From Phallusia fumigata (lineage: Eukaryota > Chordata > Ascidiacea > Phlebobranchia > Ascidiidae), in contig QXVZ01001187.1 of the NCBI GenBank assembly GCA_008931825.1, forward strand, positions 1 through 27,195: a DNA stretch of 27,195 nucleotides, read 5' to 3'. The position numbers and the translations under genes were made by a program. Of the stretch, positions 1 through 8,591 are shown piece after piece. Numbering within the stretch: position 1 is the stretch's first letter; every line of letters starts with the position of its first letter. A model generated the notes under the pieces. The model saw nothing but the letters and a program-made list of their open reading frames with translations. It was not told the origin of the DNA and did no database searches.

Positions 1-1010
1 GTTAACACACTAAGGCAGAGCTGCTCAAACCTGTGGCCCTTGAGGTTGTTTTGACTGGCCTACAGTTTTTTTGTCACACCAACATTTTACCAGTTTGTTG
101 CTGTCATGGGTATTATACTTGCATACCAAACTTTGAAAATATAAATATTGTATAAATGCATACCAGTTACCAACACTGCGTGCAACTAACGACTGGATAT
201 GTAAACGAACGATTTTTAAAACCCATTTGTGGCCTGTAATACCTTTCTTCTTGTAGAAGTGGCCCACAACACCTAAAAGGATGGGTATGTCTAAACTACT
301 ATGTATATGCTTACATCATGTACATTGACACTCAACACTTGTATCGCATTTTTATTGCATTGATGTTGCTACAATGCTACAGGGGGATAATTGAAATACA
401 TTGTTACGCGGTGATAATACATTATAAAACTCAATATTCAGTCTGGAACACAATATACAACAGTAAAAGATAAAAAGCACTTTACAGAAGAATTTTATTG
501 AATTCAACAATAATCATAAAGTACTTTTACGGCTTTGGATATGTATAAAATATTTCCATTAATAAACTGTTTGGGGCATAAAAGTGTCAAATAAATGGCT
601 TAAAAATGAAGGTTTATGTTTCTACAACAAGTTCACATTTTTTTATTACAAAATAATTCAAATGAGTGAAGACGCTACCAATGCAGATAGTAATTGTACC
701 GATTATAGTATTACAAATTATAATAACAAGCACAAGTTGGAGCAACCATGTAAGGGTGTGCACTACAGAAAAATCACACATATACACTGAACATCACAAC
801 AGTTCATTGAGAACCAGGTTTCATAGGTAAACATAATCTTGAAGGATTTATTTTGGATTCAATTTTTTGCACAGCAACAAAACAACGTTGAAAAATGCAA
901 TTAACAAAGGAATGTTCTGAACACAGTAAATACGCTTTTGGGGATAATATTTTTTGCAATAATTCACTATAATCGGTTTCAGGCTATATAACAACACATT
1001 GCATTTTTAG
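1..1010 (+). other. AIFM1 intronic sequence, no exon recognised
   Basis: This stretch lies upstream of the penultimate AIFM1 exon and ends in a pyrimidine-rich TTTTTAG acceptor at 1004-1010. I looked on the plus strand for earlier AIF exons and on the minus strand for missing Rab exons and recognised neither. Short open frames here, such as 584-790, have low-complexity Asn/Lys/Tyr-rich translations typical of AT-rich intron. The first 300 bases may hold a transposon relic, listed separately. Confidence 0.6.
16..290. repeat. possible hAT-type non-autonomous element relic
   Basis: Positions 16-39 read CAGAGCTGCTCAAACCTGTG followed by GCCC, which has the look of many animal hAT terminal inverted repeats (CAG, a TGCTCAAAC-like core, then TGTGGCC). 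GTGGCC or TGGCCCAC words recur near 229-260 in the opposite half, which hints at a second end. I found no clean inverted partner and no 8-bp target duplication, so the right boundary is a guess. It could equally be a fragment of one terminus. Confidence 0.3.
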
Positions 1011-1573
1011 GTGAATCGGATTTGCCTGCTGAGGAAAAAGCTTCTGTGCCTACAACCACAGTGAGTGATGATTTCGGCAAAGGGGTTGTGTTTTACCTTC
1101 GTGACAAAGCTGTTGTGGGAGTTTTGTTGTGGAATGTGTTCGGTAGAATGTCAATCGCCAGAAAGGTCAGTGTAATATGAAGAATATAACTGACATGATT
1201 GGATTTCAAGAATATTTTTTAAATTTTGGACAAATGTCTTTATGTGTAAACTTGATCACAGGTGAAATTATGTAGGTGGGGGCATTTTGTACAAAACAGA
1301 TGCTTTTAACTTTGCTGCATTGATATACATTTGCTGATGTAGTGATATATTTTATCTCTAAATAGTCACGCAGAAACAATCTCACCAAAAATGCTATTTT
1401 TGCCCTATTGCCTGCTGGACATGTATGGTTAAAGTACTATAATAAAAAAAATCTGTCATCAGGCAGGTGCAACAAAGTAAATTGTTTTTCAGATCATTCG
1501 GGACAACCAGTCCTATGAAGACTATAGCGAGCTTGCTAAGCTCTTTAAAATCCACAGTGCTGAGCTGGACTAA
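1011..1573 (+). CDS. AIFM1: Apoptosis-inducing factor, mitochondrial 1; last two exons (3' partial)
   Basis: AIF is an FAD- and NADH-binding flavoprotein of the mitochondrial intermembrane space. It supports respiratory-chain assembly and, once released, promotes caspase-independent death. Two exons are visible: 1011-1165 and 1493-1573, the latter ending in TAA at 1571-1573. Together they encode 77 complete residues of the C-terminal domain. The first exon starts with an acidic, Pro/Thr-containing linker, then GKGVVFYLRDKAVVGVLLWN and an FGRMSIARK segment that closely match the vertebrate AIFM1 core (GKGVIFYLRDK, VVGIVLWNIFNRMPIARK). The last exon, IIRDNQSYEDYSELAKLFKI then HSAELD, matches the family C-terminus, which ends KLFNIHED in human. 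Junctions are TTTTTAG/GT at the start, AAAG/GTCAGT at 1165-1166 and TTTTTCAG/ATC at 1492-1493. The FAD- and NADH-binding exons lie left of the window. Confidence 0.93.
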
Positions 1574-1607
1574 ACAATGGGTGGAAGCTGTTTCATTGTG
1601 GGGCTGC

Positions 1608-1613
1608 AATAAA
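1608..1613 (+). terminator. AIFM1 poly(A) signal
   Basis: A canonical AATAAA lies 35 bases after the AIFM1 stop codon, giving a very short 3' UTR. It is the first such hexamer after the stop and is followed by a T-rich stretch. Confidence 0.75.
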
Positions 1614-3036
1614 AAGTTTCAAGACCGCAAATGAACTATTCAAGCTGGAATCATGGTTCCCTATCAGTAGTGCGTGTGTTTGTGAAAAGTGCCTTCTGCT
1701 TGGTTCTGTAATTCCGATCTGGTTAAAATGTTCCAATGTCGTGCTACCCTGTGCACCCATATAATATAAGTTATTCAATGCCTTTCTGTAGTGTGTTTTG
1801 GTGCTTAAAGGCAGTCAACAGACAATTTAGTGGCAAATTTACATGTTTGGGTTCAAAAACCTTACATCCAAATCTTATTTTATCACAAACAATTCATGAT
1901 TTGCTTTTTTAAACATGTTATAAATGTTTTTAAAGTTAGATACAGTGCTTGAAAGGGAGACAGACACAGTACCTACCAGAAGAGACTACTAGGACTTATT
2001 TGTTTGCCTTGGGCCTGAAATCCTGTGGAGTCTAGCAAGTATTCAAACTGGCACTTAGAGGTCATGTAGTAAATGCATGTTGAACATTTCTTTCTGCACC
2101 CAAGACACACAATCGACAAGGTTGCAAGTGCCATGTAAATCCTTGTCAACAGCAAGTCAATTAAAGGAATAAAATATTTGCGGNTGCAACATCGTATGTT
2201 CACACGCTTTGGCCTAATGCTTTAAAACGCCAGTTGTTATTAAACCGCAGAACCTTGTATTAATTCACAAATCTAAAACAAAGCAAAACCCCAACAAATA
2301 TAAACTTGTTTTCACTTGTCAGACGGATGCAATAACACATTTTTTCACCTTTACCTATTTATTACTGTGTTATAATAACCCAGTGCTATATTTAGACTGT
2401 GCCTTTTTCAAAGTGAATATTTGTTTGTCTGTATATGTGCAATACTTTACCAAACACTGTACCCAGTAAAAAAAGTCCCAGGCCTTTACCTAAAATAAAA
2501 CTTTCGCAAGAAAGAAACATACTGAACCTCTCAGACAAAGTTGCATTACCAAACAGGCAAAGTGTCGACCTTTTGTGAGTTCAGTAACTTGCCGAGTACA
2601 CTTTACTTTGCTAATAAGTTCCAGACATTTATTGTTCCTTCACAATTCATTTGTTACATAACAATTAGTTTTGTTTTGTCAAATAACTGTTGTTTGTTTC
2701 ATCACAATGCATCCCTCAAACAATTATTTGTCATGTCAAATAATCACCGTTTACATGTAGTGCAATGGAGTACGACTCCGTGCTTTGGCCTCGCAATCGC
2801 GTCAGGATCCAGCTCCTATACACCAAGCGGCCCACATAAGTAAGGTTTGCGCGGCCCACTAAAAAGTACTCGGCGGCCCACAATTGGGCCGCGGCCCACA
2901 GTTTGCCGATCACTGCTCTATGACTACCTCTGATATCAAAGCCAGTAAATTTAAGTACAGTTTTTTTGTTTTTCAAGCAGAATTTAGGAAATGAAACATG
3001 GTATGCAACTAACAAATTGCAAAACTATACTCTTAC
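1614..3036. other. Intergenic or Rab intron region without recognised gene
   Basis: This should contain later exons of the minus-strand Rab gene if it had a normal compact structure. I searched the minus strand for the Rab switch II motif (WDTAGQE) and the NKxD guanine-binding motif and found neither. The open frames here (1593-1778, 1973-2203, 2541-2843, 2731-3015) do not resemble known proteins, and the last two overlap a transposon-like repeat. A single ambiguous base, N at 2184, marks an assembly uncertainty. Confidence 0.6.
2827..2915 (-). mobile_element. hAT-like transposon terminus with repeated GTGGGCCGC words
   Basis: Read on the minus strand, the segment begins at 2915 with CAGTGATCGGCAAACTGTGG and runs into GCCGC, a form typical of hAT-superfamily ends (CAGNG, a GGCAAACTG core, then GTGGGCCGC). 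The nonamer GCGGCCCAC (plus-strand reading) occurs four times, starting at 2827, 2851, 2873 and 2891. GC content is clearly above the flanks. I could not find a matching opposite terminus or an 8-bp duplication of the flanking CTCTATGA, so this is probably one end or a solo fragment. No transposase frame is present. Confidence 0.5.
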
Positions 3037-3154
3037 CTATTGTGTGGTATGACTGTCCATCAAATTCCCCTGTTATAAACCGATTCATTACAGAACTTTT
3101 TCCCACACCGCCATCACCAACCAGAACAACCTTCAATACCCTAGGTTGACTCAT
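3037..3154 (-). CDS. RAB9: Rab GTPase, RAB9-like, first coding exon only (5' partial)
   Basis: Rab9 GTPases sit on late endosomes and drive recycling of mannose-6-phosphate receptors to the trans-Golgi network. The exon runs from ATG at 3154-3152 to a donor ATAG/GTAAGA, with the last exon base at 3037. It encodes 39 residues plus one base. It contains the phosphate-binding loop GDGGVGKS at residues 13-20, the Rab9-like SVMNRF after it, and the switch I end YHTIG with the effector Thr at residue 38. The GGVGKSS-x-MNR and HTIG pattern fits RAB9 better than RAB7 or RAB5. About 160 further residues are expected (switch II, NKxD, SAK, prenylated cysteines) but were not found between 1 and 3036. 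The gene may have a long intron, be misassembled, or be a fragment. It is head-to-head with AGFG1. Confidence 0.8.
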
Positions 3155-4681
3155 CACGCTCAGATGTAGAATTCACAGCATATGGAAATAGGGAATTTGA
3201 TACCAATGTGTACACATACTTACAGCACAGACCAACACAAACTAGACATGTTTACTTGCATGTAGCTTTGCTCTTTACAATAAAAAAAGACTGTAAATAT
3301 GTTGATCTTGTTATTTTACCTTGTAAACTACAAACAATCACATTGCACAGTTTAAAATCATGACCCATGTGAAACTATAGCATTAGGAAATAACTGGGTT
3401 TGGTCGGATGCTTACTATAACTTTCAGAAACAAAAAATTAATTTGGAATTACAAACAAATGCTGTTTTACCCGATAAGTTGTTGCCACTGCATTATACAT
3501 TATAACAAGCTGGTCATAATTCTTTTTATTTGGCGAAATACTCTTTTAACGTTAAAGCCCAGCCCTTATTCATCTCTCCTATGCTATAGCCCTTCTTCTT
3601 GCGCTTGATGACAGCGATGGTTGTGTTTGATTTTAGAGAGGAATTTTTTATGTTGAATTATAAGCTGGCAACTAGCAATAACTTTTAAATTTGAAAACAA
3701 ACAAAGAGTTTATTTTACCAAACGCCGTTACACTTTCCAGTTTTCGTATATATATGTTTTGTAAATCAAAAATAATTGACTTTCAATTCAAACACAAGTA
3801 CACATTTCTACATCAAATGCTGTTTTGATTTATACAATCCTATCAATCTACCACAGTATATTTTGAACGTCATGTTTAACGCCCCTCTGCTGCCATTTTT
3901 GCGCTTTCTACATGCAAAGCGACATCAAAAACAATTGACAGATGAAACACACTGATTCAGCAAACTTGCTCGAGTTCGTGTGGGTTAACACAACCTTTAT
4001 TACATCGGAAAATGTCGATTGGATAAATTCGCGTTAAAAATAAAGTTTCGTTCATTCATATACTGTCTAGTTTCTATTCCTGAATTTTGCTTTAACTAAA
4101 AAACTAGTTACCGGAGATTGCAAAATCACAAATTCCTCCGTGGAATGTTTAAGTTAGTTAAATTTGGAATTGGGGAACACTCAAAAGTTTTTTAATTTTT
4201 AGTCGTTAAATAGTTTAATTGTTAAAAATTGCCGGAAATTACTATTATTTGACAATAAATTTTACAACCGGATGAGGCCTAAGCAAATATCAAAAAAATG
4301 GTGTGGCCTGAGGGTGCGCAGGTTTTTTGCAAAAGGACGTGATGTGACGAAATAGCGTAGGCTGGCGTGTTGTGGAACTAATCAGCCGAGTAAAACATCT
4401 GCCCGGCTCAGTACGCCAGTAGCAAAACATGTACACGTTTGCTGGGGTCATTCCAAGATCATAAACGCAGTTTTAAAACCGGCGCGATCTGTAAATAGAT
4501 TTTAACGGAAACATACAGATTTTGGATTGAGAAAGGTATAATGTAAGGTTTGGTAATATCGTGTACGCTTTAAAATAGTATTGTAGTTATTAAAACAATT
4601 TGCTTGTATGAAGGCAGATACAGTAGACTTGATTCAGTAAATTCAACCTGTTTCGCTCACATATGAGACAATCCTGAGCAA
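3155..4681. promoter_or_regulatory. Divergent intergenic region between Rab exon and AGFG1
   Basis: About 1.5 kb separates the minus-strand Rab start from the plus-strand AGFG1 start, so both promoters and 5' UTRs should lie here. The stretch from about 4270 to 4500 is less AT-rich than its surroundings and holds several CpG-containing words, including a TGACG half-site, which would suit the AGFG1 promoter. I cannot place a TATA box or transcription start with confidence. The open frame 3408-3608 has no recognisable similarity. Confidence 0.45.
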
Positions 4682-6214
4682 ATGGCCTCAAAAAGAAAGC
4701 AAGAAGAAAAGCACCTGCAAACCTTGAAAAAAATCCAACAAATTGACTGCAACAAAAAATGTTTTGAATGTGAGCAACGGGGACCAACTTATGTGGATGT
4801 GACGATAGGATCATTTGTTTGCACATCATGTGGCGGAATCCTCCGAGGACTAAACCCTCCCCATCGTGTCAAGTCTGTCTCCATGGCAACATTCTCCACC
4901 ACTGAAATTGCATTCATCGAAACCAGAGGCAATGAATATTGCAAAAATATATTTCTTGGGAAGTACGATGAGCGATCAAAGGCAAAACCAGAGTCGAGGA
5001 GTGATCACGGAAAGTTGAAGTACTTTATGGAACAAAAGTATGAGCAGAAAAAGTGGTACATCCCCCCAGAAGAGGCGCAAAAGCCTCTGAACAGCTTTGT
5101 AAATGATATGAAAAAAGCAAATGAAATAAAGCCCCTTAGTTCCTTGCTTGGACAAAATCACACGCCGATTCAAGTTGAGAAAAAGCCAACACCACAACAG
5201 TCTAAACCAAAAGCAAAAGTCGACAACATTTTGGGTGATTTAAATTCATCGGATGCATTTGGAGCTTCATCACAAAACTCTTCAAATTCTGGGTTTGCTG
5301 ATTTTGGAAATGCTTTTACAGCTGCCCCTGCAAAGTCAACAGCCAGTTTCGATGCATTTGGGGATTTTACCTCTGGTCAGCAATCAAATCCATCTGCATC
5401 ACAGGCGCCCGCAGGTTTCGGAAACTTCATGAATGTAATGTCCACATCTGCGACAACACAGCCACAACAAACCAAAACTGGAGACAAATATGCCGACCTT
5501 GCAGACCTCTTTAGTATGGATAACACACCTGCTGCAACAGGTGGCACATCAGACTTTGGCTGGTCTTCATCAAATTATGGAAATCAGAATACTACAAATA
5601 CCAATCAGCCTTCACACATGGGATCTGTGTTTGGTATGTCTCCACCTTCTGCGGCTCCAGTATCAAACCAAGCACAACAGTTGGTGTTTTCTAACTTTCA
5701 ACAACCCCAACAGCAGGCTACAGTATTCAGCAGTGCACCAGCCACTTCTGGTTTTGGCAACATGCAGCAAAATACTGCAGGATTTGGTGGGATGCAACAA
5801 GGCAGCTATGGACAGCCAGGATATGGAGGTGCACAGCAACATGGCGGGATGTTTGCAACTACTCAAAACACCCAAATGTATGGGGCCACTAACTATGCAG
5901 CATCAGGATTCGGTGGAGTACAACAGCCCCAACAGCAGATGGCTTTTCAAGGACAGCAAACAATGCAGGGCTACACAGGGAATGCACAAAATGTTGCACC
6001 ATCAAATCCCTTCATGCAAACTGCAGGCCAAGCATCACAGGCCCCTGCACCAAATGTCGGTAATCCATTTATGGCCCAACAGCAGCAACAACAACAGCAG
6101 CAGCCAGGTTGGGGCAGTCAGCCAGCTCAAAAACCCTTTCAAGCACAACAATCATCTGCCACTAATCCTTTTATGGCTGCCCAAGCACCCCAATCCACAA
6201 ACCCATTCTTTTAG
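4682..6214 (+). CDS. AGFG1: ArfGAP domain and FG repeat-containing protein, intronless
   Basis: AGFG proteins (Hrb/RIP) are endocytic adaptors with an N-terminal ArfGAP fold, FG repeats and NPF motifs that bind EH-domain proteins such as Eps15. They help sort VAMP7 in clathrin-coated pits. This uninterrupted 510-codon frame opens MASKRKQEEKHLQTL, like human AGFG1. It carries the ArfGAP zinc finger Cys27-x2-Cys30-x16-Cys47-x2-Cys50, with Arg55 at the usual arginine-finger site and RGLNPPHRVKS after it. An EKYEQKKWY-like end of the GAP domain follows near residues 117-124. From about residue 175 the chain is Gln/Ser/Asn-rich with FG and GFG repeats (DAFG, GFGN, GFGG) and a nine-Gln run at 466-474. 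Four NPF motifs occur at 442, 461, 495 and 507, the last almost at the C-terminus. The length is near the 562 residues of human AGFG1. AGFG2 is the alternative paralogue; a single pre-duplication gene is most likely. Vertebrate orthologues have many introns and this one has none. Confidence 0.96.
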   Translation: MASKRKQEEKHLQTLKKIQQIDCNKKCFECEQRGPTYVDVTIGSFVCTSCGGILRGLNPPHRVKSVSMATFSTTEIAFIETRGNEYCKNIFLGKYDERSKAKPESRSDHGKLKYFMEQKYEQKKWYIPPEEAQKPLNSFVNDMKKANEIKPLSSLLGQNHTPIQVEKKPTPQQSKPKAKVDNILGDLNSSDAFGASSQNSSNSGFADFGNAFTAAPAKSTASFDAFGDFTSGQQSNPSASQAPAGFGNFMNVMSTSATTQPQQTKTGDKYADLADLFSMDNTPAATGGTSDFGWSSSNYGNQNTTNTNQPSHMGSVFGMSPPSAAPVSNQAQQLVFSNFQQPQQQATVFSSAPATSGFGNMQQNTAGFGGMQQGSYGQPGYGGAQQHGGMFATTQNTQMYGATNYAASGFGGVQQPQQQMAFQGQQTMQGYTGNAQNVAPSNPFMQTAGQASQAPAPNVGNPFMAQQQQQQQQQPGWGSQPAQKPFQAQQSSATNPFMAAQAPQSTNPFF

Positions 6215-6307
6215 CGTTTAGTGCAGCTAGTTTTCCTATGTGTCATGTACAACAGTTTAACGAGTATATATGTTATTATTGTTTTGCTGCTTTGTACACA
6301 TAAATAT

Positions 6308-6313
6308 ATTAAA
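6308..6313 (+). terminator. AGFG1 proximal poly(A) signal (ATTAAA)
   Basis: The common variant hexamer ATTAAA lies about 95 bases after the AGFG1 stop. A GT-rich stretch (TGTTGTGTT) follows at roughly 6329-6337, the arrangement expected of a cleavage site with its downstream element. Confidence 0.5.
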
Positions 6314-6989
6314 TGTTTTCCATTTTAATGTTGTGTTATACATAGTAAATATTTGCCACAATATAGTAACATTGTTTGTACCATTTGTTGATCAAAATGC
6401 ACAGAAGCTATATGTGGTGTACATTATGGGATTATTAGGTTAACACACACACACCTTTAAAAACATAAACACATAATCATGTTAAATTTGATTCTGTATG
6501 TTAGTTGGTGGTGAAACTGTAGAGCCGTATTGGATTATGCAAGACCTATCATACTTATTATTGTGTCCGGTTTGTGAATATTCCGAAGATCCCTCTTCAA
6601 TGCTCTGAATTGTAGCTGTCAAAGTTTATACTGCACAAATATGTTACAAAATGTCATTGAAAGCGTTGGTGGCCTGTAGGCACTAGGCTGTGACCACTCA
6701 ACTTATTGTGTGTTTTGCATTTATAATGTAACAGTAACTAGTTTGTTGTCATTAATTTCTGAAACCTGCAATATACCATTTGTAACCATTCAGAGGGTTA
6801 AGTTTATTTTTTTGCATTTTGTCAAAGGCCGCGAGAATGTTTTTGTTCAAAATTTAAAAATTGCTAGACCTTTTCAGTTACTCAATATTCTTTACTACAC
6901 ATTCATTATAAGGCATGGATTGTTAAATGAGCCTACAGCAGGTGATATGCTGTTTTAAATCCGAATGTGCAATTTCATGCTAGTCTAAA

Positions 6990-6995
6990 AATAAA
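6990..6995 (+). terminator. Candidate AGFG1 distal poly(A) signal (AATAAA)
   Basis: A canonical AATAAA lies about 775 bases after the AGFG1 stop and is followed at 7016-7031 by a strongly GT-rich stretch that suits a downstream element. If used, the AGFG1 3' UTR would run into the 3' end of ANAPC1 on the other strand. Confidence 0.4.
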
Positions 6996-7029
6996 ACATC
7001 CCCTTTCTACACATATGTTGTCTTTGTGT

Positions 7030-7035
7030 TTTATT
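7030..7035 (-). terminator. ANAPC1 poly(A) signal
   Basis: Read on the minus strand, AATAAA lies 24 bases beyond the TAA stop of ANAPC1 (7061-7059). This gives a very short 3' UTR, similar to that of AIFM1. Confidence 0.75.
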
Positions 7036-7058
7036 CAAAACCTTGTTTGGCAGCAGTT

Positions 7059-8591
7059 TTACATTTCTTTTAACTTGTGCCACATTTGGAGTAGAAGTTC
7101 ATGTGGTAAAGAAGATTTCATTGCATTTAATCTGTGCAAAGAAGATAGCAGTTCTTGACTATGAAATGCAACATTTGTTGCTGTTGTGGACAATTGTGAA
7201 TACGAAGCATGGTGGTAGATAAGATAACAGGCTATTCTCTGAAGGTCAGAGTGTGAGTTTTCTGAAGAAATCAATCCTTGCATATATTCCGCTTTTCCAT
7301 GCAGCATAGATTGCACAAGGGAACTCCGCTCTACAGGAAACAAAAGTAAATAAGTTTAGATGTTAGTTTCCAGTTAAACCTAATGCAGTTTGAGTTTTAC
7401 CCACCAGACAATAATTGTTTAAAGGAACAATCCAGATTTAACGCAGCAACTTTGAGCAGTCTATCTGCTTTCTGGCTGTCTTCATCTTGATTGGGTGCTG
7501 TTTTCATCAGTGATGTTGCAATACGGACTTGCCACATTGACAGCGAATCAACCGAGTGTTGCTTGTCAGAGCGAAAACAGGTCTGAAACACAATGGTATG
7601 TAAAAAATGTATATCCTCAATGGTCACAGAAAATTCAACTGCCTAACATACCTCCAATAGGTTCAAAAACACGAAATACAATGATGGATTTTGAATGTCC
7701 TCAAGTAATAGAGCGATGTGAGATAATGCATTATCCTTCCTCGATTCTACTACACATAAAGCAAAGTTACAAAATATGCTCGGCAAACTGTTACTCATCA
7801 CACAACCTGTCCGCGACAATTGTGAAAAAAGCTCTGGCAACTTCTCTTTTAACACAGATGGCTTTTCAAATGAGTACATGCCCTTTTCCAGTCGCTTGGG
7901 AAAAGACAAAAAGCTGCAATAACCCTGAATAAACATTTCTTTTGTTTTTATATGCGCTGTACTGTCTGAAAATAGTGTAAAAAAACTTTACCTTGGGGTC
8001 TTGGATGTATGACAAACAACCTGCTTTAAGTTGTACATACATGCCATTCTCTAACATATTCTGCAGCTTGTCTGGATGTTTTTTAGTGTCAACAACCATA
8101 GGCCAGTAGCGCTGATCATTCATGCTCACCTAGTAGGAACAAATATATTGTTTGTGAGACTAAAAACAGTTAAATGTGCCGATGCAAGAATGCAAATCAG
8201 GATAATAGGCAATAGTAGAAGATTTTATATAAGCAGTACTTTATGTGTTTTGATTTTAAGCTGTAAACTGCACTGCTTGACAAACAGGAAACGGTCAAGA
8301 TCACACAGAGGCTAAGCAAGGAGTATAAATCAAAACACAAACAATCTCATAATGGTTTAGTGCATGATCTCCTAAGAGCCTTAAAAAATCAATATCAGCT
8401 ACACTTACAGATTGCAATACTGATGCTTCGGGTAACATGCAAGGTGCTACCATGGAAATGGTGGTGTTGTTGTATTTTGATGTTGGTAGATACTGGACAG
8501 CCACTCTGGCATAACAAGGTCGTTTTCTTGATACGTTGATTGGTACAAGTAGGCGTTTATCAGTGGCCAGAACGTACATGTGTCGAAGCGC
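7059..8591 (-). other. ANAPC1: ANAPC1 exons 37-41: C-terminal domain (residues 1682-2028)
   Basis: Exons 8409-8591, 7992-8129, 7652-7924, 7405-7582 and 7059-7330. Exon 37 (ALRHMYVLATDKRLLVPINV, then SRKRPCYARVAVQY) and exon 38 (DQRYWPMVVD, MYVQLKAGCLSYIQDPK) are strongly conserved. Exons 39-41 are more divergent but keep colinear landmarks: LWQIKLVL-like SMWQVRIA in exon 40, and YMQGLISSE, LQRIACYLIYH and the helical LLSSLHRLNAMKSSLPHELL in exon 41. Exon 40 ends TCTG/GTGGGT and exon 41 begins after CCTGTAG, which joins them in phase 1. Confidence 0.9.

Larger units (their letters stand above)
6215..7058. other. Convergent 3' UTR and intergenic region of AGFG1 and ANAPC1
   Basis: No coding sequence is recognised between the AGFG1 stop and the ANAPC1 stop. 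The open frames 6710-6958 and 6967-7158 have AT-rich, family-less translations. A short (CA)n run lies near 6441-6452. Poly(A) signals for both genes are annotated separately. Most of the interval is probably the AGFG1 3' UTR if the distal signal at 6990 is used. Confidence 0.6.

Noticed and set aside
2731-3015. 94-codon minus-strand frame next to the Rab exon
   Set aside because: It is not in phase with the Rab donor, does not contain Rab motifs, and runs through the hAT-like repeat.
4976-5197. Minus-strand frame within AGFG1
   Set aside because: Antisense shadow of the conserved ArfGAP region; no start context or similarity.
5490-6221. 243-codon plus-strand frame inside AGFG1
   Set aside because: It overlaps the Gln-rich half of AGFG1 in another frame. 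CAA/CAG-rich sequence suppresses stops in alternative frames, and the translation (Leu/Gln/His-rich) has no family resemblance.
7495-7932. 145-codon plus-strand frame
   Set aside because: It is antisense to ANAPC1 exons 39-40, which match APC1 colinearly and are joined by consensus splice sites.
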